From Heyndrickxia acidiproducens DSM 23148 (GTDB lineage: Bacteria > Bacillota > Bacilli > Bacillales > Bacillaceae_C): a DNA stretch of 64,000 nucleotides. Shown here piece after piece: positions 1-7,677 of this stretch. A program made the position numbers and the translations under genes. The notes under the pieces were generated by a model that saw nothing but the letters and a program-made list of their open reading frames with translations, was not told where the DNA came from and did no database searches. The DNA is taken from assembly GCF_000374345.1 (NCBI RefSeq), contig NZ_KB893979.1:1-64000 (forward strand). The letters run 5' to 3'. Within the stretch, counting starts at the first letter, position 1; every line of letters starts with the position of its first letter.

Positions 1-2
1 GC

Positions 3-188
3 ACAAGATTTTATTGGCTCAAGAAATTAGGGATCAATAAAAGTAAAGCTTGGGAATGGGCAAACACAAGAAAAGGCTACTGGAGAATTGCCGGCAGCCA
101 TATCTTAACCAGAACCTTAACAAACGAACTCTTCCGAAGAGCAAGGTATATAAGTTTTCTGGATTATTATCTGTCTGTAAGGTCGTAA
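3..188 (+). CDS. ltrA: Group II intron-encoded reverse transcriptase/maturase, C-terminal fragment
   Basis: Partial gene; the start is outside the window. The 61 visible residues (TRFYWLKKLGINKSKAWEWA at the left edge, then a KGYWRIAGSHIL block and a final FLDYYLSVRS) match the C-terminal maturase/DNA-binding end of group II intron proteins. These bind the intron RNA, assist splicing and drive retrohoming. The protein ends right after the YY-LS block with no HNH endonuclease domain, so it is probably of an endonuclease-less class. The stop codon is 186-188, only a few bases before domain V, as is normal for these introns. Confidence 0.82.
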   Translation, partial: TRFYWLKKLGINKSKAWEWANTRKGYWRIAGSHILTRTLTNELFRRARYISFLDYYLSVRS

Positions 189-194
189 ACTTTA

Positions 195-272
195 GAACCG
201 CCGTGTACGGAACCGTACGCACGGTGGTGTGAGAGGTCGGCTAATCAAATAATGATTAGCCTCCTACTCGAT
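195..272 (+). ncRNA. Group II intron domains V and VI
   Basis: Domain V: ACCGCCGTG pairs with CACGGTGGT, and an inner TACG/CGTA stem is capped by GAAC. The 2-nt CG bulge after CGTA is the catalytic-bulge position. Domain VI: GGCTAATCA/TGATTAGCC stem with a lower GAG-AGG / CCT-A-CTC helix that leaves A266 unpaired. That A lies 6 nt before the intron's last base (272), the expected place of the lariat branch point. The helices can be drawn directly from the sequence. Confidence 0.85.
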
Positions 273-438
273 TAACATTTGCAACTTTTCAGGGACAGCC
301 ATGCAGTGCAGGTGGCATGGGCGGGAATCATCCCGGTTAAAGCCGGTACATATTGTAACATTTGCAACTTTTCAGGGACAGCCATGCAGTGCAGGTGGCA
401 TGGGCGGGAATCATCCCGGTTAAAGCCGGTACATATTG
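273..438 (+). repeat. Two exact 83-bp tandem repeats
   Basis: 273-355 and 356-438 are identical copies with period 83. Each contains a CGGGA-ATCA-TCCCG hairpin and a CCGG..CCGG-rich tail. Identity stops exactly at the intron boundary on the left (T272 versus G355) and at 438/439 on the right, so there are exactly 2.0 units after the intron. An open frame across the copies has no coding character. The rest of the gap (439-562) holds only the rdgB ribosome binding site (AGGGGGAA). Confidence 0.9.
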
Positions 439-562
439 AAAGCGATTGTTTCATTCACGCGGAAGGATCTGTCCTGATTTTATGCCGGCAATACGCAGGT
501 GATTTGCGCGGCAAGCAGTAGCAAACATACATAAAATAAATTATGAAAAATAGGGGGAACGA

Positions 563-1171
563 ATGGTGCCGGTTGTTATCATTGCAACGAAAAATAAAGG
601 GAAAGCGAAGGAATTTGAAGCGCTGTTTTCCCGGTACGGGTTAGAAGTAAAAACGCTGCTGGACTTTAAAGATGCGATGGATGTGGAGGAAACGGGGCGC
701 ACATTTGAAGAAAATGCCATTTTAAAAGCGGAGGCTGTTTCCAAAGCGTTCGGTATTACGGCGATCGCGGATGATTCAGGGCTGGTGATTGACGCGCTCG
801 ATGGCAGGCCAGGTGTATTTTCGGCCCGTTATGCCGGGGAAGATAAAAATGACGAAGCCAATATTGACAAGGTGCTTGCTGAAATGGAGAAAGTGCCGGA
901 TGATAAGCGTACAGCAGCATTTTACTGTACGCTGGCGGTGGCGCAGCCGGGCAAACAAACGTTTACCGTTTCAGGAAGTTTAAAGGGAATCATTACACGT
1001 GAACGGAGAGGCGGTAACGGCTTCGGCTACGATCCCATTTTCATGCTGCCGTCCGGAAAAACATTGGCCGAGCTCCCTCCGCACGAAAAAAACAAAATCA
1101 GCCACCGGGCGAACGCATTGACGAAATTAGCGGATTCCTTGCATCTTATTTTCGGGGAGGGAAAAAAATGA
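563..1171 (+). CDS. rdgB: dITP/XTP pyrophosphatase (RdgB/HAM1 family)
   Basis: Hydrolyses non-canonical purine nucleoside triphosphates (XTP, dITP) to monophosphates, keeping deaminated purines out of DNA and RNA; cytosolic. Length 202 aa is usual. Visible motifs are the N-terminal nucleotide-binding ATKNKGKAKE (residues 8-17), the metal-binding DDSG (70-73), GRPGVFSARYAG, the GNGFGYDPIF substrate loop and a C-terminal SHRANAL. The ATG follows AGGGGGAACGA. It overlaps the next gene by 4 bp (ATGA), so the two are cotranscribed and translationally coupled, as in the B. subtilis ysnA-ysnB pair. In B. subtilis rph lies upstream; here the upstream space holds the intron and repeats. Confidence 0.95.
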   Translation: MVPVVIIATKNKGKAKEFEALFSRYGLEVKTLLDFKDAMDVEETGRTFEENAILKAEAVSKAFGITAIADDSGLVIDALDGRPGVFSARYAGEDKNDEANIDKVLAEMEKVPDDKRTAAFYCTLAVAQPGKQTFTVSGSLKGIITRERRGGNGFGYDPIFMLPSGKTLAELPPHEKNKISHRANALTKLADSLHLIFGEGKK

Positions 1172-1677
1172 AATTGCTGATTGTTAGTGACAGCCATGGT
1201 TTGACAGATGAACTGTTTGAACTTGAAAACCGTTACCGCGATCAAGTGGATGCCATGATCCACTGCGGGGATTCTGAACTCAGGGCGGGGCAGAAAGAAA
1301 TCAAGGATTTTCTCACGGTCCGCGGCAACTGTGATTACGAAAGAAAATTTCCGCTTGATATTACGGAAGAAATCGGCGGCAATACGATTTTTGTGACGCA
1401 TGGCCATCATTATAATGTGAAAATGACCTTAATGAATTTGTCCTATAAAGCGAAAGAAGTCGGTGCTCATTTTGTATTTTTCGGTCATTCCCATATGCTC
1501 GGTGCTGAAATCATTGACAACCGCCTGTTTCTCAATCCGGGGAGCCTCTTGATGCCAAGGGGGAGGGTTGAAAAAACCTATGCGATCGTTGAGAAAGAAG
1601 GCAATGCCATCCGCGTCTCTTTTTACACGGACAAGCACCGCGAATTGCAGGACTTGCGCCAGGTCTTTACGATCTAA
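1168..1677 (+). CDS. ysnB: YsnB-like metallophosphoesterase
   Basis: Calcineurin-like phosphodiesterase of the YfcE/MJ0936 type, 169 aa. The full metal-binding set is visible: SDSHG near the N-terminus, HCGDSE, VRGNCD, THGHHY, and FFGHSHM followed by NPGS. Proteins of this family hydrolyse phosphodiesters with Mn2+ or similar metals; the natural substrate is not known for most members. It starts inside rdgB (4-bp overlap). After the stop is a hairpin at 1703-1738. Confidence 0.92.
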   Translation: MKLLIVSDSHGLTDELFELENRYRDQVDAMIHCGDSELRAGQKEIKDFLTVRGNCDYERKFPLDITEEIGGNTIFVTHGHHYNVKMTLMNLSYKAKEVGAHFVFFGHSHMLGAEIIDNRLFLNPGSLLMPRGRVEKTYAIVEKEGNAIRVSFYTDKHRELQDLRQVFTI

Positions 1678-1702
1678 TCTTATGTTTATTTCAGTCAAAC
1701 AT

Positions 1703-1738
1703 TCCGATTGCTGCTTATTTTTTAGGAGCGCAATCGGA
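1703..1738 (+). terminator. Inverted repeat after ysnB
   Basis: TCCGATTGC (1703-1711) and GCAATCGGA (1730-1738) form a 9-bp perfect stem. The T-rich stretch sits in the loop rather than after the stem, so this is not a textbook intrinsic terminator, though its position after ysnB and before the tRNA promoter fits transcription termination. Confidence 0.5.
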
Positions 1739-1764
1739 GATATAGGGAAGGCAAAAAATTTTTA

Positions 1765-1793
1765 TTGACAATACATTGTTTGCTCAGTATAAT
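1765..1793 (+). promoter_or_regulatory. Consensus sigma-A promoter of tRNA-Arg
   Basis: A perfect TTGACA (1765-1770), 17-bp spacer and perfect TATAAT (1788-1793), 32 bases before the tRNA, as expected for a strong stable-RNA promoter. Confidence 0.92.
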
Positions 1794-1825
1794 AATAGAT
1801 GTTCCTGAGAAAAAATTTGAAAAAT

Positions 1826-1899
<74 letters not shown>

Positions 1900-2232
1900 T
1901 ATCCACGTCCAGTTAGGACAAATTGAGCATTTTTTATTTTTCTGGGAAGAGATTGAAAACATCACATACTGGCCAAATATAATGGTCGCTGCAAAAAAGA
2001 GAAAGAAATATTCTTACATCAGAAACAATCTTATTCACATGGAGCATGTTTATGACCTTGTTAGCACTAAAAAACTTTTTACAAAACCATTGGCAGCATG
2101 ATTAAACACTGCAGGTATTCTAAATCAAACGACCATAAAGCAAACAGGGCTTTAATTAAAGCCCTGTTTGCTTAAGTATTGAATTTAGGTTATTGTCCTC
2201 ATTCTTCACTTGCCACAAGATAAATTTTATTT
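1900..2232. other. Intergenic region after tRNA-Arg with an open frame but no convincing gene
   Basis: From 1901 to 2101 the plus strand is open for 66 codons in a protein-like composition, ending in TGA at 2099-2101. The first in-frame ATG is at 1982, giving only 39 aa, and no ribosome binding site precedes it. It may be the tail of a decayed gene left beside the tRNA, a common integration site, but I recognise no family. A perfect 36-bp palindrome lies at 2138-2173. Confidence 0.35.
2138..2173. terminator. Perfect 36-bp palindrome, likely bidirectional terminator
   Basis: AAGCAAACAGGGCTTTAA is followed directly by its exact reverse complement. The GC core is flanked by A/T-rich arms, so an RNA from either strand would form a hairpin ending in a short U-rich arm. 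It lies between the tRNA region and the 3' end of the minus-strand gene at 2233. Confidence 0.55.
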
Positions 2233-2519
2233 TCATTCTTCTTTTTCCAGCTCTTTCATCTTTTGATGGGTTTGCGGAAAGCCGTTTGCGACCCATTCGG
2301 AGCGGTGGGTGGAATCAAGTTGTGTCAGCCCTTTTTCATCCGGATCTTTTCCGGCATCGACGCTTTCCATCCGGTCGATTTTTTGCTGTTTCTCATATCT
2401 GTATCCTCAAGTGTTTCGTATTGATCTTTCCGCAGTTTGCTGCAAGCGGCCATTGCCAGTACAGCCCCGCCTGCTGAAAGTAAAGCACCCGAAATGAGAT
2501 TCGCCGTTGATTTTTTCAT
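2233..2519 (-). pseudogene. Small secreted/lipoprotein-like gene with a -1 frameshift
   Basis: On the minus strand an ATG at 2519 follows a good site (TGGAGGGATACA). Its frame begins MKKSTANLISGALLSAGGAV, then AMAACSKL, an N-terminal hydrophobic stretch resembling a lipoprotein signal. That frame stops early at 64 aa (2325), but a second frame continues smoothly from about 2390 with KQQKIDRMES... through GLTQLDSTHRSEWVANGFPQ to KELEKEE and a stop at 2233. The total length is one base short of 96 codons. Adding one base to the T-run at 2389-2391 (an A-run in the gene) restores a single 95-aa protein. I see this as a broken gene or a sequencing error. The function is unknown. Confidence 0.65.
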
Positions 2520-2705
2520 TGTATCCCTCCATTAAAAAAATATCTGCCGGTACTGCTTTACCCTTTTTTACAGCCGTTAAAAAGATAATCAGATGAAATT
2601 TCGTGTTTAATCACCGCCAAATTGGACAAACTAAAAGTAAAACTGTCCAGCAAAAACGAAAAAATTCCTGTTTTGGCTGTAAGTTTAAAAAGGGAGGACT
2701 TTATT

Positions 2706-3158
2706 TTGCGATATGCTACAGCGCTTATAATGAAATTAGTTGTTGCAATCATTGCCTTTGCGATTGCACTTGATTTATTTTTTGACGCAAACATTACGGA
2801 TATTCTGTCATTCAGTCTGCTTGTTACCGTTGTTTCATTTATTATTGGTGATTTGCTGCTTTTGCCGCGGATTGGGAACTGGAAAGCAACAGTAGTGGAT
2901 TTTCTGCTGGTCTATGCGGCCGTATGGATTTTCGGAAGCGTGGTACTGAATCATTATCTGCAGATTGCCTGGGGCAGCATCATTGCCGCCATCATCATTT
3001 CTGCTTCGGAAGTGTTTGTGCACCGGTATTTGCTGAAATCAGACACGGAAAAATCCGGACGCCCGGCACAATCGAAACGGCAGCAACTTGCTTACAGTAC
3101 AGAATTTGCCAAAGATGAAGATGCGACCAACATAAAACCGAAAAAAGATGAAGAATAA
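2706..3158 (+). CDS. YndM-like (DUF2512) membrane protein
   Basis: 150 aa with four closely spaced hydrophobic helices (about residues 5-25, 30-50, 55-80 and 85-110) and a charged C-terminal tail. The GDLLLLPRIGNWKATVVDF block after helix 2 is typical of the DUF2512/YndM family of Bacillaceae, whose function is unknown. The longer frame opens at 2622, but the strong GGGAGG at 2692-2697 points to TTG 2706 as the start. It is a single gene followed by its own terminator. Confidence 0.8.
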   Translation: MRYATALIMKLVVAIIAFAIALDLFFDANITDILSFSLLVTVVSFIIGDLLLLPRIGNWKATVVDFLLVYAAVWIFGSVVLNHYLQIAWGSIIAAIIISASEVFVHRYLLKSDTEKSGRPAQSKRQQLAYSTEFAKDEDATNIKPKKDEE

Positions 3159-3170
3159 GCCGGATCGTAC

Positions 3171-3216
3171 AGGCCGAACACTTAAGGGAATGGTTACGGT
3201 GTTTGGCCTTTTTGTT
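3171..3216 (+). terminator. Intrinsic terminator after the YndM-like gene
   Basis: AGGCCGAACAC pairs with GTGTTTGGCCT across a 17-nt loop, followed by TTTTTGTTTT. Confidence 0.85.
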
Positions 3217-3295
3217 TTGCCGGAAAGCCCGTTTTTTGTCAAATAGAGGCCGTCATGCTACACTAGTGACGGATGATGAAGAAGGCGGTCGAAAG

Positions 3296-4300
3296 ATGAA
3301 AAATGAAGAAAAAGAACCGAAAAAAAGCAATGTAGTGCTGTTTCCGCAGTTGAAAGAACGATTGCTGAAGCGGGGGCTGGACTGCATTGAAGAAAAAGCG
3401 TATAAAGAAGCTGCCGATTTGCTGCGCCAGGCCCGCAGCCTGGACGCGGACGATGCGGAAGTCGGGAAGGCCTTGATGATTACACTATACCAAATCGGTG
3501 ATTATCAAGAGGCGAAAGAACAAGGAAGGGACTTGCTGCACCGGGGCATTGGCGATTACTTCGAGATCATGGACTTATTTCTGATGATTCTTGTACAATT
3601 GGGTGAGCATGAAGAAATCGTAAGCATGATCAATGTGCTGCTGGAAGAAAAAGAATTGCCGCCTGAAAAAAAGGGGCATTATGAAAAGCTGCTGGTTTTC
3701 AGCGAAAAACGCCTCCCAGGCAAGGATGCGATGCCGGAATCCGGTTCACATGCAAAACTTTTTGATTCGGACGATTTGCAGGAACAGATATTCAGAATTT
3801 CAAAACTGGTTCATGAAAATATTCAGCCCTATCTGGATGAAATCAAGGCGTATATTCAGGACCCTAACCAGCATCCGTTTATTCAAACCCTGTTGATCAA
3901 TGTATTAAAAGAACAGCAAAATACAGATGTATTTGAAATTCAGAAATTCGGCAGACGGGATACCATCAGCCCGGCTGAACTCATGCCGATTTTTGAAACG
4001 CCTTTGTACAATCTCCTGCTCCATCAACTGTCAAAAGACGTTGAACAAAAGAATCCCACGCTTTTCACCCACATTAAAACGATGATGGACCGGCATTTTT
4101 TCCTGTTGTACCCGTTTGAACCGGATCCTTTTGATGTCGAGCTTTGGGCGGCGGCTTACTACAGCCTGGGGCTCCGTTTATACGGCCAGGATGAGTATAT
4201 GGAAAAAATTGCGATGTACTATTCCGTTAATTGGGAGGCACTCCAGGACGCGATTGCGTATCTTGATGAATTAGAACAAATTTCTTTGCCGAATCTGTAG
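3296..4300 (+). CDS. ysoA: TPR-repeat protein YsoA
   Basis: 334 aa starting MKNEEKEPKKSN. The N-terminal half contains tetratricopeptide-type helical repeats (around residues 20-130: EEKAYKEAADLLRQARSLDA, then QIGDYQEAKEQGRDLLHRG and LGEHEEIVSMINVLL). The C-terminal half is a helical domain with conserved acidic and aromatic residues. Its place directly before tig matches B. subtilis ysoA. The precise function is unknown; TPR proteins are usually scaffolds. The start at 3296 was chosen because GAAGGCGG lies just upstream and earlier in-frame codons lack a site. Confidence 0.82.
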   Translation: MKNEEKEPKKSNVVLFPQLKERLLKRGLDCIEEKAYKEAADLLRQARSLDADDAEVGKALMITLYQIGDYQEAKEQGRDLLHRGIGDYFEIMDLFLMILVQLGEHEEIVSMINVLLEEKELPPEKKGHYEKLLVFSEKRLPGKDAMPESGSHAKLFDSDDLQEQIFRISKLVHENIQPYLDEIKAYIQDPNQHPFIQTLLINVLKEQQNTDVFEIQKFGRRDTISPAELMPIFETPLYNLLLHQLSKDVEQKNPTLFTHIKTMMDRHFFLLYPFEPDPFDVELWAAAYYSLGLRLYGQDEYMEKIAMYYSVNWEALQDAIAYLDELEQISLPNL

Positions 4301-4307
4301 CGGATTC

Positions 4308-4335
4308 TTGAAAGACAAAAAACCTATGTTATAAT
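4308..4335 (+). promoter_or_regulatory. Likely tig promoter
   Basis: TTGAAA (4308-4313), 16-bp spacer, perfect TATAAT (4330-4335), just after the ysoA stop and about 130 bp before tig. Confidence 0.7.
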
Positions 4336-4468
4336 TAAATGGTTGCATACTGTCTTTTTTCAATTAAAATCATTTGGAAAAAGCCGATAGATAAGGAATA
4401 TCGACAAAGAGCCTATCTATTTATTTTTGTGATTCCATTACTATTTATAGATTGTTGGAGGGAAATGT

Positions 4469-5755
4469 ATGTCTGCAAAATGGGAAAAAACAGAAGGCAA
4501 CCAAGGCGTTCTGACAGTTGAAGTAGATGCTGCAGCTGTTGATGAAAGCTTGGATAAGGCCTTTAAAAAAGTAGTTAAACAAATCAATGTGCCGGGTTTC
4601 CGAAAAGGAAAAATGCCGCGTGCACTTTTTGAAAAACGTTTCGGCGTAGAATCTCTGTACCAGGATGCACTTGATATGCTGGTTCCAAAAGAATATGCAA
4701 AAGCAATTGACGAAACCGGCATCGAACCAGTCGATACGCCAAATATTGATGTGGAACAAATCGAAAAAGGAAAAACTTTAATCTTCAAAGCGACTGTGAC
4801 AGTTAAACCTGAAGTTAAATTAGGCGAATACAAAGGCTTGGAAGTTGAAGAGCCGGATACAGAAGTAACCGATGAAGATGTTGAAAAAGAATTAAAGAAT
4901 ATGCAGGAACGCCTTGCTGAGCTCGTTGTTAAAGAAGACGGGAAAGCTGAAATGGGTGACACGGTTGTGATCGATTTCGAAGGCTTTGTCGATGGCGAAG
5001 CATTCGATGGCGGCGCAGCTGAAAACTATTCCCTTGAATTGGGTTCAAACAGCTTCATCCCCGGCTTTGAAGAACAATTAGTGGGCGTTGCAACCGGCGA
5101 TGAAAAAGAGGTTGAAGTGACATTTCCTGAAGAATACCATGCTGCCGATCTTGCCGGCAAACCTGCTGTATTCAAGGTGAAAGTCCATGAAATCAAGTCA
5201 AAACATCTGCCTGAACTTGATGATGAATTCGCACAGGATGCGGATGATGAAGTCGAAACTTTGGATGCCCTGAAAGAAAAAATCAAGCAAAACCTGAAAC
5301 ATTCCAAAGAACATGCCGCTAAACATGCCATTGAAGATGCAGTGGTCATGAAGGCAGCTGAAAATGCAGAAATTGATATTCCTGAAGCAATGGTAAACAC
5401 AGAAGTAAACCGGATGATGCAGGAATTTGAACAAAACTTGTCTCAACAGGGTCTGAACCTGGATCTGTATTATCAATTCTCCGGCCAAAAAGAATCCGAA
5501 CTCCGCGATCAAATGAAAGAAGATGCGGAAAAACGTGTCCGCTATAGTTTAACGCTTGAAGCGATTGCCGATGCGGAAAATCTGGAAGTATCGGACGAAG
5601 AAGTCGAAGCAGAACTCGCCAACATGTCTGAAATGTACAAGATGTCTGTAGAAGACATCAAACGTGCGCTGGGTTCTTTAGAAGGCATTCAATCCGATTT
5701 AAAAACGCGCAAGGCAATCGAATTCCTTGTGCAAAACAGCAAAACTATTGCATAA
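4469..5755 (+). CDS. tig: Trigger factor (ribosome-associated chaperone and peptidyl-prolyl isomerase)
   Basis: 428 aa, the usual length. It binds ribosomal protein L23 at the exit tunnel through the GFRKGK signature (residues 43-48, visible) and shields nascent chains. The middle FKBP-type PPIase domain (about 160-245; [14 protein letters not shown], then [15 protein letters not shown]) is intact, and the C-terminal helical chaperone arms follow. The ATG follows TTGGAGGGAAATGT. It precedes clpX as in most bacteria, separated by a terminator and a 330-bp gap. Confidence 0.98.
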   Translation: MSAKWEKTEGNQGVLTVEVDAAAVDESLDKAFKKVVKQINVPGFRKGKMPRALFEKRFGVESLYQDALDMLVPKEYAKAIDETGIEPVDTPNIDVEQIEKGKTLIFKATVTVKPEVKLGEYKGLEVEEPDTEVTDEDVEKELKNMQERLAELVVKEDGKAEMGDTVVIDFEGFVDGEAFDGGAAENYSLELGSNSFIPGFEEQLVGVATGDEKEVEVTFPEEYHAADLAGKPAVFKVKVHEIKSKHLPELDDEFAQDADDEVETLDALKEKIKQNLKHSKEHAAKHAIEDAVVMKAAENAEIDIPEAMVNTEVNRMMQEFEQNLSQQGLNLDLYYQFSGQKESELRDQMKEDAEKRVRYSLTLEAIADAENLEVSDEEVEAELANMSEMYKMSVEDIKRALGSLEGIQSDLKTRKAIEFLVQNSKTIA

Positions 5756-5771
5756 TATAGATAGAGAAATC

Positions 5772-5803
5772 AAGGCACGGCAAAAGTTCGTGTCTTGTTT
5801 TCT
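5772..5803 (+). terminator. Terminator after tig
   Basis: AAGGCACG pairs with CGTGTCTT (8 bp, one G-U) across a 9-nt loop, followed by GTTTTCT. Confidence 0.75.
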
Positions 5804-6091
5804 AAAATGGTACAAACTGCCCGTTTAAAAGTATACATAGAGAAGAATATAAAGCCTGTTTTAGGGAAAATCTTGATTAAGTAGGATTTTTACATAAGCG
5901 TGTAGAATAGTATAGACAGCATTATATTACCTGTTCGTTGTTATTTTGTGTTACAATCCAAATACATATTGATGAATCCATGGCAAATCAGTTGTATGGT
6001 GAGTGGGGGGTATAAGAAATGGTGCCCGGATATTTGGCACACAGTGGCTGTCAATCCATTTTGAAGAAGTTAAAATTAAGGGGTGAATGGA
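5804..6091 (+). promoter_or_regulatory. tig-clpX intergenic region with candidate clpX promoter
   Basis: A/T-rich, non-coding. The best promoter-like match is TTTACA (5889-5894), 16 bp, TATAGA (5911-5916). A second, poorer -10-like TACAAT lies near 5950. No riboswitch, repeat or small gene was recognised. The clpX ribosome binding site AAGGGG is at 6078-6083. Confidence 0.4.
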
Positions 6092-7360
6092 ATGTTTAAA
6101 TTCAGCGATGAAAAACAACAGTTAAAATGTTCTTTCTGTGGTAAATCACAGGACCAAGTGCGTAAATTAGTCGCTGGTCCTGGCGTCTATATATGTGATG
6201 AGTGCATTGAACTTTGCACGGAAATTGTAGAAGAAGAATTTGGCACCGAAGAAGAAGTGGAATTCAAAGATATTCCGAAACCGCAGGAAATCCGCGAAAT
6301 TCTGGCTGAATATGTAATCGGCCAGGAAGAGGCGAAAAAATCGCTTGCGGTAGCCGTGTATAACCACTATAAACGGATCAACTCCAACAGCAAAGTCGAT
6401 GAAGTCGAACTTACAAAGAGCAACATCTGTCTAATCGGGCCGACCGGGAGCGGGAAAACCCTGCTTGCGCAAACACTGGCGCGTATTCTCAATGTGCCGT
6501 TTGCGATTGCCGATGCGACCTCGTTAACTGAAGCAGGTTATGTCGGGGAAGATGTGGAAAATATTTTGCTGAAGCTGATCCAGGCAGCGGATTACGATGT
6601 GGAAAGAGCCGAAAAAGGCATCATCTACATTGATGAAATCGATAAAATTGCCCGCAAATCGGAAAATCCGTCCATTACGCGTGATGTGTCCGGCGAAGGT
6701 GTACAACAGGCGCTGCTGAAGATCCTTGAAGGAACAGTTGCCAGCGTGCCGCCTCAAGGCGGACGCAAACACCCGCATCAGGAATTTATCCAAATTGATA
6801 CCACGAATATTCTATTTATATGCGGCGGCGCATTTGACGGCATTGACCAAATTATCAAACGCCGCCTTGGCAAGAAAGTCATTGGTTTCGGCAGTGATTC
6901 GAAGCATGATGATCTGGACGAAAAAACGCTGCTGAAACATGTGCTGCCGGAAGACTTGCTCCAATTCGGGCTGATTCCGGAATTTATCGGCCGCCTGCCG
7001 GTCATTGCGACTTTGGAACAATTGGATGAACAGGCGCTGATTCAAATTTTGACGAAACCAAAAAATGCGCTCGTCAAGCAGTACAAAAAAATGCTTGAGC
7101 TGGATCATGTTGAACTGGAATTCGACGATGAAGCTTTAAAAGAAATCGCGAAAAAAGCAATTGAAAGAAAAACCGGCGCCCGCGGTTTACGGTCGATTAT
7201 TGAAGGCATTATGCTGGATGTCATGTTTGATCTGCCATCCCGTGAAGACATTGAAAAATGTATCGTTACAAAAGAATCCGTGCTTACAAAAGAGTTTCCA
7301 AAACTCATTCTCAAAGACGGCACGATCATTGAAGGCAGCGACCAAACCAAAACAGCGTAA
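6092..7360 (+). CDS. clpX: ClpX, ATPase subunit of the ClpXP protease
   Basis: 422-aa AAA+ unfoldase that recognises tagged substrates and feeds them into ClpP. The N-terminal zinc-binding domain has its four cysteines (CSFC at 13-16, CDEC at about 35-38). Walker A GPTGSGKT, Walker [14 protein letters not shown], the pore-loop GYVGEDVE, the IGF-type ClpP-docking loop (VIGFGS) and sensor 2 (TGARGLR) are visible. An upstream GTG at 6083 is in frame, but ATG 6092 gives the conserved MFKF start and the better spacing from AAGGGG. Confidence 0.97.
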   Translation: MFKFSDEKQQLKCSFCGKSQDQVRKLVAGPGVYICDECIELCTEIVEEEFGTEEEVEFKDIPKPQEIREILAEYVIGQEEAKKSLAVAVYNHYKRINSNSKVDEVELTKSNICLIGPTGSGKTLLAQTLARILNVPFAIADATSLTEAGYVGEDVENILLKLIQAADYDVERAEKGIIYIDEIDKIARKSENPSITRDVSGEGVQQALLKILEGTVASVPPQGGRKHPHQEFIQIDTTNILFICGGAFDGIDQIIKRRLGKKVIGFGSDSKHDDLDEKTLLKHVLPEDLLQFGLIPEFIGRLPVIATLEQLDEQALIQILTKPKNALVKQYKKMLELDHVELEFDDEALKEIAKKAIERKTGARGLRSIIEGIMLDVMFDLPSREDIEKCIVTKESVLTKEFPKLILKDGTIIEGSDQTKTA

Positions 7361-7506
7361 CCCGAAAATGCTGCATCAGCCCCGGCAAGTGCATGTTCCC
7401 TGCCTCTATGTAAGCCGTTTTATGACGGGATGGGGATGATGGAATTCAGGGGTTTGGCACTGCAGCCGGGCGCTGTCTTATTAGAAAACAAGTATGATTT
7501 CAAGAA

Positions 7507-7540
7507 AAGGGGCAGCAATCTCGCTTGCCTCTTTTTTCTT
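7507..7540 (+). terminator. Terminator between clpX and lonB
   Basis: AAGGGGCAGC pairs with GCTTGCCTCTT (one bulged T, one G-U pair) across AATCTC and runs into TTTTTTCTT. The rest of the clpX-lonB gap (7361-7677) shows nothing else I can support. A forespore (sigma-F) promoter is expected for lonB from B. subtilis, but I could not pick one out. Confidence 0.85.
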
Positions 7541-7677
7541 CCCGCCAATCCGGCAGATCCTTAAAAACTGCGTTTATTCCTTTTTCCCTGCGGAGATACT
7601 ACATGTATAAAAATAACGGCAGTACTTCAGCCAAAACCAAAACATGTCAGTATGAAAAAACGCTTGGAGGGAACTGG

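Larger units (their letters stand above)
1..272 (+). mobile_element. Group II intron, 3' end (5' part outside window)
   Basis: The C-terminus of an intron-encoded maturase (3-188) is followed by recognisable domains V and VI, and the sequence ends in the AY dinucleotide (AT at 271-272) typical of group II intron 3' ends. The 5' part, most of the reverse transcriptase and the 5' exon lie upstream of the window. The base after the boundary is the first base of an exact 83-bp tandem repeat, which independently supports the boundary at 272/273. Whether the intron is intact or mobile cannot be judged from this fragment. Confidence 0.85.

Noticed and set aside
279-521. 80-codon frame across the 83-bp repeats
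   Set aside because: 83 bp changes frame between copies, composition is not protein-like and there is no ribosome site.
7541-7677. Sigma-F promoter for lonB
   Set aside because: Expected from B. subtilis, but no pair of elements with acceptable spacing could be chosen by eye.
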